Part shown: positions 1 through 8,897 of the stretch, one piece after another | How positions within the stretch are numbered: position 1 is the stretch's first letter | Layout: each line of letters starts with the position of its first letter | Origin: Albidovulum sp. | Lineage (GTDB): Bacteria > Pseudomonadota > Alphaproteobacteria > Rhodobacterales > Rhodobacteraceae | Direction: 5' to 3' | Length of the DNA stretch: 64,000 nt | Assembly (NCBI GenBank): GCA_028823855.1 | Contig: JAPPFL010000065.1 | Location: 62,001 to 126,000 of the forward strand | Made by a program: the position numbers and the translations under genes | The notes under the pieces: model-generated | Told to the model about the DNA's origin: nothing | Seen by the model: only the letters and a program-made list of their open reading frames with translations | Databases searched by the model: none

Positions 1-639
1 GCCACGCGCCACGACGGTTCCTCCATCGCGACCGAAGGCTGGATGAGTATTGAATTCGATCACACGGAAAACGTGCGCGAATGGTCCGATAGGTGGCTCT
101 TTCGCGAAGTCCTAGAGCGGTTCGGCGTGCTTCCGATCACCACGGACAGCCATTTTGGAGAGTATATCGCCTGGGCGTACCAAGTTTCGGACCATCGCGG
201 GATTCTCGATTTTTTTACCTACTACCGCGACTATCTTGGATCGGTGGAACCGGCCATCAAAAACGAGGCAAGCGAACGCATGGTTCCGGTCATGGAGGCC
301 ATGCTAACCGGATGCGCGTACGAGGAGGCGGCGGTCAATATCCCCAATTCGGGATTTATCGAGAATTTGCCTGATTGGATAGCCGTCGAGGTTCCTGCAA
401 TCGTTGATTCTAACGGAATTAGCGGAATACCTGTGCAACTTCCTGCTGGCGTTCGGGGCTTGCTCACGAACCAGATCGGAATCCACGACCTCGTCGCCAG
501 CGCAATTCTTGAACAAAGCCGTGAACTTGTTGTTCAAGCTGTTTTGGTCGATCCGGTGGTTTCTCGGTCCAAGGTGGCGCCGACGCTGGTCGATCATATG
601 ATTTCAGTACAGCAGCCGTGGCTTGACTATCTGCGCTAG
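1..639 (+). CDS. GH4 family alpha-glycosidase, C-terminal part (5' end outside window)
   Basis: The reading frame is open from base 1 and ends at TAG 637-639, so only the last 212 residues of a protein usually about 430-480 aa long are visible. The stretch around SGFIENLPDWIAVEVPAIVD, followed by LTNQIGIHDLVASAIL and ending in QQPWLDYLR, is the characteristic C-terminal half of family GH4 (MelA-like) enzymes. These are cytoplasmic NAD- and Mn-dependent alpha-galactosidases or alpha-glucosidases. The NAD-binding N-terminus and the catalytic Cys-His metal site lie upstream and cannot be checked. ATG 43 is internal, not the start. It fits a carbohydrate-using cell, together with the sugar ABC operon at 13.5-19.8 kb, but no direct link is visible. 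Exact sugar specificity is unknown. Confidence 0.82.
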   Translation, partial: ATRHDGSSIATEGWMSIEFDHTENVREWSDRWLFREVLERFGVLPITTDSHFGEYIAWAYQVSDHRGILDFFTYYRDYLGSVEPAIKNEASERMVPVMEAMLTGCAYEEAAVNIPNSGFIENLPDWIAVEVPAIVDSNGISGIPVQLPAGVRGLLTNQIGIHDLVASAILEQSRELVVQAVLVDPVVSRSKVAPTLVDHMISVQQPWLDYLR

Positions 640-2265
640 CGACCCGGCAAGGCCGTGTTGCGAGGCAAGATTCACCGTACGCAGCGAAGCTCTTTTCATG
701 CCGCAAGTTGCAAGGCATACTTAACTCTCGTTTCGTTAAGTCGTTGAGCCGCTACGCTTTCTGGCAACCGAATAACCGCGCCCGCGCCCGCGGCACAAAA
801 TTAACTGGCGCGAAGATTCTCGCGTTCGCTTGCCGTCGCTTTGCAGCGTTTCGCCTGATTTTTTTTTGAACAAGTTCCAGATCAGGCATGGTAGGGCGAT
901 TGCGATCGGCACTTTGCTCCTATCATTTCGCTTTGCCAAGTTTCATGCGCCGAAATTCGACTCTTCGCCCTCGAACTAGTGAATGCGTCTCGGAATTCCT
1001 AGCGGGGTCGCGCTGCAATGAGTTCATGAAGCGAAACGTGGCGCGTTGGTTGAGGCATCAAGCGCTGCGCATCGATCGGCGCGGAATCTTTTGCGGAAGA
1101 TGGCCTATTCCATGCGTGGCAAGCTTTCCGCCGCCTCTCGTGCGGCTCGTAGATTTCCGCCGCCGTCCCAAGGCAGTCGCTAACCCGACAAGTCGCCGGC
1201 CGACCAACTGCCTCCCGGCGTGTCGACGCTTTTATTCCGCCATCGACACGGGCAGGCACCGGTTGCCGCGGGACGAACGTCGTGCTTGGTTGCGATGCTT
1301 CAGAATGAACATACGCTGGCAGGGCTTTCTTCGCCTGAATGCGCAAAAGGCCGCAGCGGCCAAATAAAATTCGGGTATTCGCTCGCCCGGACCGACAAAT
1401 GATGGAATTTGCGTGTTACTCGAAGTGACACGAAGTTGTAGTCCAGACCATTGGCGGCCTCGGGATCCCAGGGAATAATGCTCGTCGGAACAAGATGGAG
1501 TTAGAATCGGGAAAATTCGAGTAAGAGTATCGGCGGGAGGATCTTGGCCCAACTTTCAGTCGACTCTTTAAATTCATCGTGATTTCAACGGTAGTAGCGA
1601 CGATTCTTTGCCAGGCGTTTCCTTGCCTCGTCTTGTCCTGATTGTCGGTCCCGAGAGTTGAAGGTTTGAAGCCGTTCACGCCGAGGCCTATTGTCAATCC
1701 CGAATGCGAGTACTCTGCCGATGCTTGCGATGCGGCCATGCCGGTAGGAGGTCTCCATATCCAAGTGTCGAAAATGTTTCGATATTGAAATTGAGCCCAC
1801 CCAGGATAGATACCGGTTCAACAAATCCGGTTTCGGTGCGAATTCCTAGCGCGAGGTGCAGGATGGTCAAACAGCCGATGTCCATCGCCGCCGAAATCAT
1901 CAAATACAGTTTTGGCCTGCGCTCGAGCGAGAACTGCAGAGGATTCTTCGGAAATTGGTAAGCGTCGAGCGAATAGCCTGGGAAAAAGCGATTGACGGTG
2001 CCAGACGATCATAGAATTGGTCGCGCTGAACGCGCAATCGATTGCAGTTCGGGAAAAATCCGCCGCCAGGCGAATTGGGCAGAAAATTGAAGGCAAATAC
2101 GGAATTTGCGGTTGACGACTGCGGTTAGGTGGATTTAAGGAGGCACGCTGGCCGAATGCCTGCTAATGCTACTTGGTGTTGGAGGACTCCGCGAGGAGAA
2201 CCCTGTCGCCCCGGTCAACTCGCGGGGAGAGGACAACGCCCTTCGAACAAGGAAGGAGAACAGCC
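640..2265. other. Long spacer without intact gene
   Basis: About 1.6 kb between the GH4 gene and rpsD. The open frames here are short and of atypical composition, and only one patch (minus strand near 1700-1900) recalls a known family. The last 100 bases should hold the rpsD promoter and leader, but I see no clear consensus promoter. I read it as decayed former coding DNA. Confidence 0.6.
1694..1903 (-). pseudogene. Remnant of a two-TM ion channel (Ion_trans_2-like pore)
   Basis: One minus-strand frame contains NFNIETFSTLGYGDLLP (filter at about 1751-1768), which closely matches the pore helix and TLGYGD selectivity filter of two-TM potassium-channel-like proteins. It is preceded by a hydrophobic stretch (GCLTILHLALGI). 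No full-length frame exists: flanking sequence shifts frame and stops, and residues just after the filter become basic and unrelated. I infer a dead gene; the match rests on about 20 residues. Confidence 0.4.
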
Positions 2266-2886
2266 GTGACGAAACGCACGTCTGCCAAGCACAAGATCGA
2301 TCGCCGCATGGGCGAAAACATTTGGGGCCGTCCCGCTTCGCCCGTCAACCGCAGACAGTACGGACCGGGCCAACACGGCCAGCGCCGCAAGGGCAAGCTC
2401 TCGGACTTCGGACTGCAGTTGCGCGCAAAGCAAAAGCTAAAGGGGCACTACGGCGATCTTACGGAAAAGCAGTTCCGTCGAATTTTCGCCGAAGCCGAGC
2501 GCTTGAAGGGAGATACAGGCGAAAATCTGATTGGATTGCTGGAGAGCAGGCTGGATGCTTTCGTCTACCGAGCAAAATTCGTTCCTACGGTTTTTGCCGC
2601 CCGCCAGTTCGTCAACCACGGCCACGTGACAGTCAATGGAAAGCGCGTGAACATTCCGTCGTTTCGCTTGAATGAAGGCGACATCGTTCAAATTCGCGAA
2701 AAATCTCGCCAGATGATACTAGTGCTGGAAGCGATCGACCTTCGCGAGCGCGATACTCCCGACTATATTTCGGTCGATTACGATAAAATGACGGCGGAAT
2801 TACTGCGTCGTCCTCAGCTCTCCGGTGTACCGTACGCAGTAAATATGGAGCCTAACCTCGTCGTCGAGTTCTATGCGAAAAATTAA
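2266..2886 (+). CDS. rpsD: 30S ribosomal protein S4
   Basis: Translation gives a 206-aa S4 protein, the usual length. It starts [20 protein letters not shown] and contains [20 protein letters not shown], the S4 RNA-binding core ([40 protein letters not shown]) and the C-terminal [11 protein letters not shown]4 nucleates 16S rRNA folding at the 5' domain of the small subunit. I chose GTG 2266 over an in-frame upstream ATG at 2173. A strong ribosome-binding site (GGAAGGAG, about 2251-2258) sits 7 bases before it, and family members begin at this MTKR motif; the upstream 31 residues look unrelated. The gene stands alone, as is common for alphaproteobacterial rpsD. An inverted repeat follows at 2916-2940. 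Confidence 0.97.
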   Translation: MTKRTSAKHKIDRRMGENIWGRPASPVNRRQYGPGQHGQRRKGKLSDFGLQLRAKQKLKGHYGDLTEKQFRRIFAEAERLKGDTGENLIGLLESRLDAFVYRAKFVPTVFAARQFVNHGHVTVNGKRVNIPSFRLNEGDIVQIREKSRQMILVLEAIDLRERDTPDYISVDYDKMTAELLRRPQLSGVPYAVNMEPNLVVEFYAKN

Positions 2887-2915
2887 ATTTCCGAATTTTC
2901 GCTGAAATGAACGAT

Positions 2916-2940
2916 TCGGGCGGCTAAATTGTCCGCCCGA
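2916..2940 (+). terminator. Hairpin downstream of rpsD
   Basis: A perfect 8-bp stem, TCGGGCGG (2916-2923) pairing with CCGCCCGA (2933-2940), encloses a 9-base loop 30 bases after the rpsD stop. There is no T-run after it, so it is a stem-loop that may end or protect the rpsD transcript rather than a canonical intrinsic terminator. Confidence 0.45.
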
Positions 2941-3010
2941 GATAAGGAGCGCAAACTGTCCTTGTCACTCCCAAGCCGTATAGAACGGCTAGACTAGACA
3001 AGCAGTACCG

Positions 3011-4249
3011 ATGACGGTTTTCAGTAGCCAAGTGGCATTGTCGGAAGCGGACGGTTTTCCGTTCTGGCGGAAACCGGTCTTTTTTCTTTTCCTAATGGCA
3101 GCGGCCATGCCTCTGTCGTTCTCCACTTGGTCGGCGCTGCTAAACAACTTCGTGATTGAAGCCGCATCTTTCGACGGCGTTGGCATTGGCTGGCTGCATA
3201 CCGTTCGAGAAATTCCGGGATTTCTGGCCGTTGGAGTCATTGTGCTGCTCCTTGTTCTGCGGGAACAGGTTCTCGCGCTTCTTGCGCTTTCAACCCTAGG
3301 TGCGGCGACGGCCGTGGTCGCATGGTTTCCGAGCTTTCAAGGATTGCTGTTGACGACGTTGGTCGCCTCGATCGGATTCCACTATTTCGAGGCCGTAAAT
3401 CAGTCGCTTCAGCTTCAGTGGATCAATAAATCCCGAGCCCCCGTCGTGCTCGGCTGGATTGTCGCCATTGGTTCGGGCGCTTCGCTCGCGGCGTACGGTC
3501 TAATCGTGATCGGCTGGAAGTCGCTGGATCTATCCTACAATGTTGTTTATCTGCTCGGTGGAGGCGCGACGGTGCTGATCGCGCTCTATTGCGCAATCGG
3601 ATTCCGACAATTCGAGTCTCCCAATCCGCAGCGGCGAAAACTCATTCTTCGGCGAAGATACTGGCTTTTCTACGCCTTGGAGTTCATTTCGGGCGCCCGG
3701 CGGCAAATTTTCGTTGTTTTTGCGGCATTTATGATGGTCGAGCGGTTCGGCTTGGAAGTTCATGAAGTCACGGCGCTTTTCTTGCTGAATTACATGGCAA
3801 GCATGGCTTTTGCTCCCGTTATGGGCAAAGCAGTGACTATTTTCGGAGAACGCAGAGTGCTAGTATTCGAGTATGCGGGATTGACTCTAGTTTTCCTCGC
3901 CTACGGCGGAATCTATTATTTCGAGTGGGGCGTTGTCCTTGCGGCAGCCTTATACATACTCGACCATTTGTTCTTTGCATTGGCGTTTGCGCTTCGAACC
4001 TATTTTCAGAAAATTGCGGATCCGGGAGATGTCGCCCCTACCGCCGCCGTCGCATTTACGATCAACCATATCGCGGCTGTATTTCTCCCGGCATTGCTCG
4101 GCTATCTGTGGATCGTTTCTCCCGGCACGGTTTTTACATTCGCGGCCGCGCTGGCCGCTATTTCTGTCGTGCTCGCAGCGCTGATTCCAAGGCATCCGGC
4201 TCCGGGCCGCGAAACGATTCTGAGCAAAGTATTCCGATCCGGCAAATGA
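3011..4249 (+). CDS. Major facilitator superfamily permease
   Basis: A 412-residue protein made mostly of hydrophobic helices. About 12 membrane segments can be traced, split by a basic central loop (PQRRKLILRRRY, near residues 205-217), as in MFS carriers. A short hydrophilic N-terminus precedes the first helix at about residue 24, so there is no cleavable signal. Substrate cannot be read from the sequence; conserved polar residues such as HTVREIPGF in the second helix suggest a defined subfamily I cannot name. ATG 3011 lies about 70 bases after the rpsD hairpin and lacks a strong ribosome-binding site. It precedes msrA by about 105 bases on the same strand and could share a transcript with it. 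Confidence 0.78.
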   Translation: MTVFSSQVALSEADGFPFWRKPVFFLFLMAAAMPLSFSTWSALLNNFVIEAASFDGVGIGWLHTVREIPGFLAVGVIVLLLVLREQVLALLALSTLGAATAVVAWFPSFQGLLLTTLVASIGFHYFEAVNQSLQLQWINKSRAPVVLGWIVAIGSGASLAAYGLIVIGWKSLDLSYNVVYLLGGGATVLIALYCAIGFRQFESPNPQRRKLILRRRYWLFYALEFISGARRQIFVVFAAFMMVERFGLEVHEVTALFLLNYMASMAFAPVMGKAVTIFGERRVLVFEYAGLTLVFLAYGGIYYFEWGVVLAAALYILDHLFFALAFALRTYFQKIADPGDVAPTAAVAFTINHIAAVFLPALLGYLWIVSPGTVFTFAAALAAISVVLAALIPRHPAPGRETILSKVFRSGK

Positions 4250-4354
4250 TTTCTCGCGGGAAACGACACTAGCGCCAATTTTTCGACGCGACGCTTGCCA
4301 TGCGGCACCAAGGTCGCCATATTCCAATTTGTGATTGGTCCGACGGAAGCTGAC

Positions 4355-5005
4355 ATGGCCTTATTCGCCAGAAATAAACTCAAGTTGCCTGCGCCCGACG
4401 CGGCTCTTCCGGGGCGCCCGGACGCCTTGCCTACCGCATTGAACCATTTCGTCAACGGACGGCCGCTCGCAGGTCCGTTTCCGGAGGGTATGGAGCTTGC
4501 AATGTTCGGAATGGGCTGTTTTTGGGGCGTTGAAAAATATTTTTGGCAGTTCAGCGGTGTCTGGGTAACTGCGGTAGGATACGCGGGCGGGTTTACGCCG
4601 AATCCTACATATCGGGAAGTTTGCACTGGCATGACAGGGCACAACGAGGTTGTACGTCTGGCATTCGATCCCAAATCTGTTTCGTATTCGTCGCTGCTTC
4701 GGGCTTTCTGGGAAAATCATGATCCGACGCAGGGAATGCGCCAAGGAAATGATTTTGGCACCCAGTACCGGTCGGGAATTTACGCATACGGGGATGAGCA
4801 ATTAATGCAGGCGCAGGCTAGCCTAGAAGAATATTCCGGAGCATTAGCCGAAGCCGGATACGGTCGGGTAACGACAGAGATCGACTCCGCTCCCGAATTT
4901 TACTTTGCCGAAGACTACCATCAGCAATATCTCGCGAAAAATCCGTTCGGATACTGCGATATGCGAGGGACCGGCGTATCGTGCGGCTCGCGAGCTTCAA
5001 GCTGA
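4355..5005 (+). CDS. msrA: Peptide methionine (S)-S-oxide reductase
   Basis: A 216-aa MsrA, the longer form with an N-terminal extension of about 45 residues (E. coli-like). The nucleophilic cysteine lies in GCFWG (Cys55). The family signatures [17 protein letters not shown] and [26 protein letters not shown] are all present, and the resolving cysteines are in the C-terminal [17 protein letters not shown]. The enzyme reduces methionine-S-sulfoxide in proteins using thioredoxin and repairs oxidative damage. I chose ATG 4355 over the upstream frame opening at 4295 because an AAG-rich weak ribosome-binding site (CGGAAG) precedes it and family alignment begins nearby. It is followed 31 bases later by prmA, suggesting a two-gene transcript. 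Confidence 0.95.
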   Translation: MALFARNKLKLPAPDAALPGRPDALPTALNHFVNGRPLAGPFPEGMELAMFGMGCFWGVEKYFWQFSGVWVTAVGYAGGFTPNPTYREVCTGMTGHNEVVRLAFDPKSVSYSSLLRAFWENHDPTQGMRQGNDFGTQYRSGIYAYGDEQLMQAQASLEEYSGALAEAGYGRVTTEIDSAPEFYFAEDYHQQYLAKNPFGYCDMRGTGVSCGSRASS

Positions 5006-5036
5006 GGCAGCAGGTCCGCTGATCCGGCTGCGGCCG

Positions 5037-5936
5037 ATGGTTGCCAATGGCAAGCGATGCTTCCATGCTTGGACGAGAATCTCTGGCGAGGCCAAAGCGA
5101 GGACCCTAGCCGAAGGGCTCGAAAACATTCAGCCGCCTCCATTGGGAACCGAGATCATGGTTCTTCAAGAGATGTCGGATCGATGGGAGGTAGGGGCATA
5201 CTTCTCCGCTAGCCCCGATCCGGCGGGATTGAGCCTCTTGTCAACATGCATGGATGCCGAAGAATTTCAGTTGATTGAAATTCGAGACGTCGACTGGGTC
5301 GGGAAATATCGCAGCGCAACGAAGCCTGTTCTCGCCGGTCGATTTACGATTCGCGGAAACTCTGAATATATCGATTCCCATTCGGCCGAGAGAAATTCGA
5401 TCGTGATCGATTCCAGCATGGCATTCGGAACTGGCAGGCACGGCTCGACCAAGGGCTGCATATGCGCCCTCGAATCTCTTGCCCATCGAGGATTCGAACC
5501 GAAAAAAGTCGCGGACATAGGCTGCGGATCGGGAATTTTGTCGATTTCGGCCGCGAAAATCTGGCCGTCGTCTAAAATCGTCGCAAGCGATCTGGATCCT
5601 AATTCGGTAGAAGTCGCAAAATCGAACCTTAAGTACAATCGCGTCGAGCGTCGGGTCTCAGTTTTCGAGTGCGCCGGCATGAATCATGATACGCATCTGC
5701 TCGCTTCGCCATATGATTTGTTGCTGGCCAACATCCTCCTGGAGCCGTTACTGAGCATCGTACCGCGCGCTTCCGAACTATTGGCATTCGACGCGCGCGC
5801 GGTGCTATCCGGCATAGCGGCGAATGAATCAAGTCGGCTGCGAGAGGCGTGCGATTCAGAGGGACTTGCTCAAACGGATGAAATAGATTTTGAAGGCTGG
5901 ATCACGCTCGTGTTCCGCAAGCGCGTAAGCGGCTAA
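5037..5936 (+). CDS. prmA: Ribosomal protein L11 methyltransferase (3' end rewritten by IS insertion)
   Basis: A PrmA of about 299 aa that trimethylates ribosomal protein L11 using S-adenosylmethionine. Visible signatures are AFGTGRHGST (residues 129-138), the SAM-binding motif I DIGCGSGILSISAA (160-173) and ANILLEPL. The start is uncertain: the frame is open back to 4905 inside msrA, and ATG 5037 gives the length nearest to relatives, but no clear ribosome-binding site is seen. The final residues are unusual. The natural end FRKR is followed by V-S-G-stop encoded by GTAAGCGGCTAA, which is the first 12 bases of an IS66 terminal repeat (5925 onward). The displaced original end probably reads F-R-K-R-H-stop, because GCAAGCGGCATTGA occurs at 9004-9017. 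Function should be intact. Confidence 0.9.
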   Translation: MVANGKRCFHAWTRISGEAKARTLAEGLENIQPPPLGTEIMVLQEMSDRWEVGAYFSASPDPAGLSLLSTCMDAEEFQLIEIRDVDWVGKYRSATKPVLAGRFTIRGNSEYIDSHSAERNSIVIDSSMAFGTGRHGSTKGCICALESLAHRGFEPKKVADIGCGSGILSISAAKIWPSSKIVASDLDPNSVEVAKSNLKYNRVERRVSVFECAGMNHDTHLLASPYDLLLANILLEPLLSIVPRASELLAFDARAVLSGIAANESSRLREACDSEGLAQTDEIDFEGWITLVFRKRVSG

Positions 5937-6022
5937 TTTACGACGTCCCGATTTTAGGTTGAATCGGGTCTGGCTCGGCCGATACCTTCGAGCCGCAATA
6001 TTTTCGGCAAGGAGGGATTGTC

Positions 6023-6364
6023 ATGAACGTTCCGGCGCGGGTCGCCGAAGAGCCCGTTATCCGAAGTGCCGAGGAGTAGCGCGAGATCGTCGAGAATTTC
6101 GAGCGGGAGGGCGTCACCGCCGCCGCCTACTGCGAGGTGCGAGGCCCGGGGCCGCGGACGCTGCTGCGCTGGCGGCGGCTCGCTCGCGAGGACGAGCGCT
6201 CTCCCGCGTTTGTTTCGCTCGGCCCGGCTCCGGCGGATGCGGCCGCGCGGAACGCAGCCTTCCCCGCCATCAGCCTTCACGAGCGCCAGCCCGCGCTGCC
6301 GCTCGGCGGACGCGTTCTCCTTCGCGGACCATGCCCGCGCCCCGCAACGCGGGACGAGGCCTGA
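6023..6364 (+). pseudogene. IS66 accessory protein TnpA, interrupted
   Basis: From ATG 6023 the frame reads MNVPARVAEEP and is stopped by TAG 6077-6079. It then continues as REIVENFEREGVTAAAYCEV and RTLLRWRRLAREDERSPAFVSL, the helix-turn-helix style core of IS66 orfA. A good ribosome-binding site (AAGGAGGG, about 6010-6017) precedes it. The C-terminal part loses similarity after about 6290 and the tnpB and tnpC genes are missing, so this is the left remnant of an IS66 copy. It matches, at DNA level, the inverted copy at about 8640-8960. Confidence 0.75.
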
Positions 6365-6368
6365 CGGG

Positions 6369-8036
6369 ATGGGCCGCTACCGCGTCGGCCTCGAACTCGA
6401 CACGCTACGCGGCGACTTCTTCGGAGGCGTCACCTCCATGGTGGTGGCTCTGCCGGTCGCCCTTGGCTTTGGCATCGCGTCCGGGATGGGTGCGGCTGCC
6501 GGGCTCTACGGCGCGATCGCGGTCGGCTTCTTCGCGTCCGTGTTCGGCGGTACGCGCTCCCAGATATCCGGTCCGACGGCACCCATGACCGTCGCGATGG
6601 CGGTCGTGCTCACCAGCCATGCGTCCAGCCTCGCCGAGGCTCTGACGGTCGTTGTCCTCGCAGGCTTCCTGCAGGTCCTTCTGGGCGTCTCGAAGATCGG
6701 CCGCTTCGTGGCCTACACGCCTCATGTCGTCGTGTCCGGCTTCATGTCCGGCATCGGCGTCATCATCATCCTGATGCAGTCGCTTCCGCTGCTTGGCGCC
6801 TCGGGCGCGACGGGGGGGCCGATGGGCGCTGCACGTGCGCTCCCGGCAGCCGTCAGCGGCATCGACGCCGGCGCATTCGCCATCGGCGCGACCACGCTCG
6901 CCGTGGGGTTCCTCTGGCCGCAAAGGCTGTCACGGTTCGCGCCGGGTCCCCTCGCGGCGCTGGCCGCCGGAACGGCCCTAGGCGTGCTGTGGTTCACCGA
7001 GGCTACGGTCATCGGTCCGATCCCGACCGGATTGCCGACCCTGCAGATCGGCCTGCCGCCGGCCGGATTCCTGCTGCATGCGTTGCCGCCGGCCATCATC
7101 CTTGCGCTGCTGGGCTCAGTCGACAGCCTGCTGACCTCCCTTGTGGCAGACGCCATCACCGGCAGCCGTCACGACCCGGACAGGGAGCTGGTCGGCCAGG
7201 GCATCGGCAACATGGCCGCCGGGCTGATCGGCGCGCTCCCCGGCGCGGGAGCTACCATGGGCACGGTCGTCAACATCCGCTCCGGAGGATCGACGCCGGT
7301 GTCGGGCGTCGTGCGCGCACTTCTCTTGCTTGCCCTGGTGCTGGGCCTCGGACGGTACGTCGAGCCGATTCCGCTCGCGGCATTGGCAGGCGTGCTGGTC
7401 AAGGTCGGCTGGGACATCATCGACTGGCGCATGCTCGGGAGGCTTCACCGGCTTCGGCGCGAACACCTGGTCGTGATGCTGACAACGCTCTGCCTCACGG
7501 TGTTCGTGGACCTCATCACGGCGGTCGCCATCGGGCTGATCGCCGGGGGAATGGTACACGCCCGGCGGCTGGAACAGCTGGAGCTCGACAACGTGGTGTC
7601 CGTGCCGTTGCTGGAGGCGAAGCTCTTCGAGGGCGACGAGACGTTGAAGGACGTCGACCCGCTTGCGGCCCGGGTCGGCATGGTGGCGCTGAGGGGAACG
7701 CTGAGCGTCGCCTCGTCCCACAGGCTGGTCAGCGTGATCGGCTTGGACATAAAGCAGCACGAGGTCGTCATCTTCGACTTCTCGGACACCGTGTATGTGG
7801 ACGACAGCGTCGCCATGGTGATCGGGCGGCTTCTGGAACTCGCGGCCGGTTCCGGGACGGAATGCATCGTCACCGACCTCGACGGCGACGTGGCCGCGAC
7901 CCTGCACAGCCTCGACATCCTCGGCGGGGTGCCGTCCGTCCGGATCGTCGGCACGTTCGACGAGGCCCTTCGCGCCGCAAGGGAGGTGCTGGAGGCCGGC
8001 GCCGCCGGCCCGGTTAAACCGCAAGCGTCGTCCTGA
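6369..8036 (+). CDS. SulP family anion transporter with STAS domain
   Basis: A 555-aa protein starting MGRYRVGLELDTLRGDFFGG. The N-terminal transport domain has many membrane helices and the SulP pattern (VALPVALGFGIASGMGAAAGLYGA, then GGTRSQISGPTAPMTV). The cytoplasmic STAS domain occupies roughly the last 110 residues (ARVGMVALRGTLSVAS through VIFDFSDTVYVDDSVAMVI). Family members move sulfate, bicarbonate or other inorganic and organic anions; the substrate is not determinable here. The frame is open upstream to 6066, but those 101 residues are IS66 sequence read out of frame, so I use ATG 6369. The gene is GC-rich, with strong G/C third positions unlike its neighbours, and lies between IS66 copies, so horizontal arrival is likely. 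No ribosome-binding site of note precedes it. Confidence 0.9.
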   Translation: MGRYRVGLELDTLRGDFFGGVTSMVVALPVALGFGIASGMGAAAGLYGAIAVGFFASVFGGTRSQISGPTAPMTVAMAVVLTSHASSLAEALTVVVLAGFLQVLLGVSKIGRFVAYTPHVVVSGFMSGIGVIIILMQSLPLLGASGATGGPMGAARALPAAVSGIDAGAFAIGATTLAVGFLWPQRLSRFAPGPLAALAAGTALGVLWFTEATVIGPIPTGLPTLQIGLPPAGFLLHALPPAIILALLGSVDSLLTSLVADAITGSRHDPDRELVGQGIGNMAAGLIGALPGAGATMGTVVNIRSGGSTPVSGVVRALLLLALVLGLGRYVEPIPLAALAGVLVKVGWDIIDWRMLGRLHRLRREHLVVMLTTLCLTVFVDLITAVAIGLIAGGMVHARRLEQLELDNVVSVPLLEAKLFEGDETLKDVDPLAARVGMVALRGTLSVASSHRLVSVIGLDIKQHEVVIFDFSDTVYVDDSVAMVIGRLLELAAGSGTECIVTDLDGDVAATLHSLDILGGVPSVRIVGTFDEALRAAREVLEAGAAGPVKPQASS

Positions 8037-8323
8037 TCCCGTGCCGGATTTCGGGTTTACGGCGGGTTCGTTCCGGGGTCCGGGCCGAATGCCGGGGTCG
8101 GCGAATCCCGGCGCCGTAGCCGGTTCCCGCGCAGCGACGGGACGCATGAGGGCCGCCGGTCGCCCAGGACCCGAACTCGCCCTGCTTCGGGTCCGCGCCG
8201 GCAGCGGCCCGGCAGCCGGACAGTGTAAGCGGCTAAACTGGGACGTAGCGTTTTGTCGGGATTTTGCTGGATTCAGCCTGCGCCCGGCGGATCGGAGGCG
8301 CGGCATTCGACTCCGGTGCCGAG

Positions 8324-8617
8324 GTCCGACTTCATCGGATCGCCGGCGGACAGATCCTTCCACAGCCTCGGCACGGGCTCTTCGACGCGCGATGACGGGT
8401 GGACCGCGACCCGCTGGGGCACGTCCTCCAGGTAGCCGCCCGGCCCGAAACCGTTTATCTTCATCATCGTGCGGCGGCAGTCGGCGAAGACGAACCAGCC
8501 GCCCGAGACGATATCCGCGCCGAGCACGTTGCGCGCCAGCGCGGCCAGGCCGTCGAAGGACTTGCGCATGTCGGCGGGACGCGTCGACAGCCAGATGCCG
8601 CCGTCCGGAACGTTCGC
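8324..8617 (-). pseudogene. IS66 tnpB-tnpC deletion fusion
   Basis: The minus frame reads IWLSTRPADMRKSFDGLAAL, then VLGADIVSGGWFVFADCRRTMMK, the N-terminal half of IS66 orfB (TnpB). It passes without a stop into INGFGPGGYLEDVPQRVAVH and RVEEPVPRLWKDLSA, which matches the C-terminal tail of the IS66 transposase (pattern AYLADVLxRIADHPxxRxxELLPWxW). The join shows an in-frame internal deletion removing most of the DDE transposase. Confidence 0.65.
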
Positions 8618-8639
8618 CGGCATTCCCGCCTCCGAAGCC

Positions 8640-8897
8640 GGAGAACCATGCCGCCGCCGAGATCGAGCTCGGCGTCCCACGTGGCCGAATCCGCCGGAGC
8701 CAGGCCGAGTGAAACGAATGCGGGAACGCGCTCGTCCTCGCAGGCGAGCCGCCTCCGCCAGCGGAGCGGCGTCTTCGGCTTTAGGCCGCGCCCCTCGCAG
8801 TAGGCGGCGGCCGCGCCCTCCCGCTCGAAATCGTCGACGATTTCGCGCCGTTCCTCCGCGCTTCTGGCAGCGGCCCTTCGGCGACCCGCGCCGGAAT
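8640..8897 (-). pseudogene. IS66 accessory protein TnpA remnant
   Basis: Minus-strand sequence in two frames gives ERREIVDDFEREGAAAAYCE, LRWRR, DERVPAFVSLGLAP and the typical TnpA tail ELDLGGGMVLRLRRR. The former start codon is now ATT (GTCATTAAC against GTCATGAAC in the left copy at 6020-6028), and a frameshift separates the N-terminus from the core. Confidence 0.6.

Noticed and set aside
1224-1250. About 20 bases shared with the minus strand near 45775-45800 (TATTCCGCCATCGACA core)
   Set aside because: A match of this length is expected about once or twice by chance in a 64-kb window and no flanking similarity extends it.
888-1367. 159-aa plus-strand ORF in the first spacer
   Set aside because: Arginine- and cysteine-rich composition, no ribosome-binding site and no family resemblance. 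Not counted as a gene.
2173-2265. In-frame extension of rpsD from ATG 2173
   Set aside because: The 31 extra residues have no S4 similarity, and a strong ribosome-binding site and the conserved MTKR start lie at 2266.
6066-6368. N-terminal extension of the SulP protein (101 residues)
   Set aside because: This stretch is degenerate IS66 tnpA DNA read in another frame, arginine/proline-rich and without SulP similarity.
7116-8363. 415-aa minus-strand ORF antisense to the SulP gene
   Set aside because: Histidine/arginine/aspartate-rich shadow frame typical of high-GC coding DNA; the SulP frame is clearly the real one.
8041-8712. 223-aa plus-strand ORF after the SulP gene
   Set aside because: GC-rich shadow frame opposite the IS66 remnants; arginine/proline-rich composition with no family resemblance.
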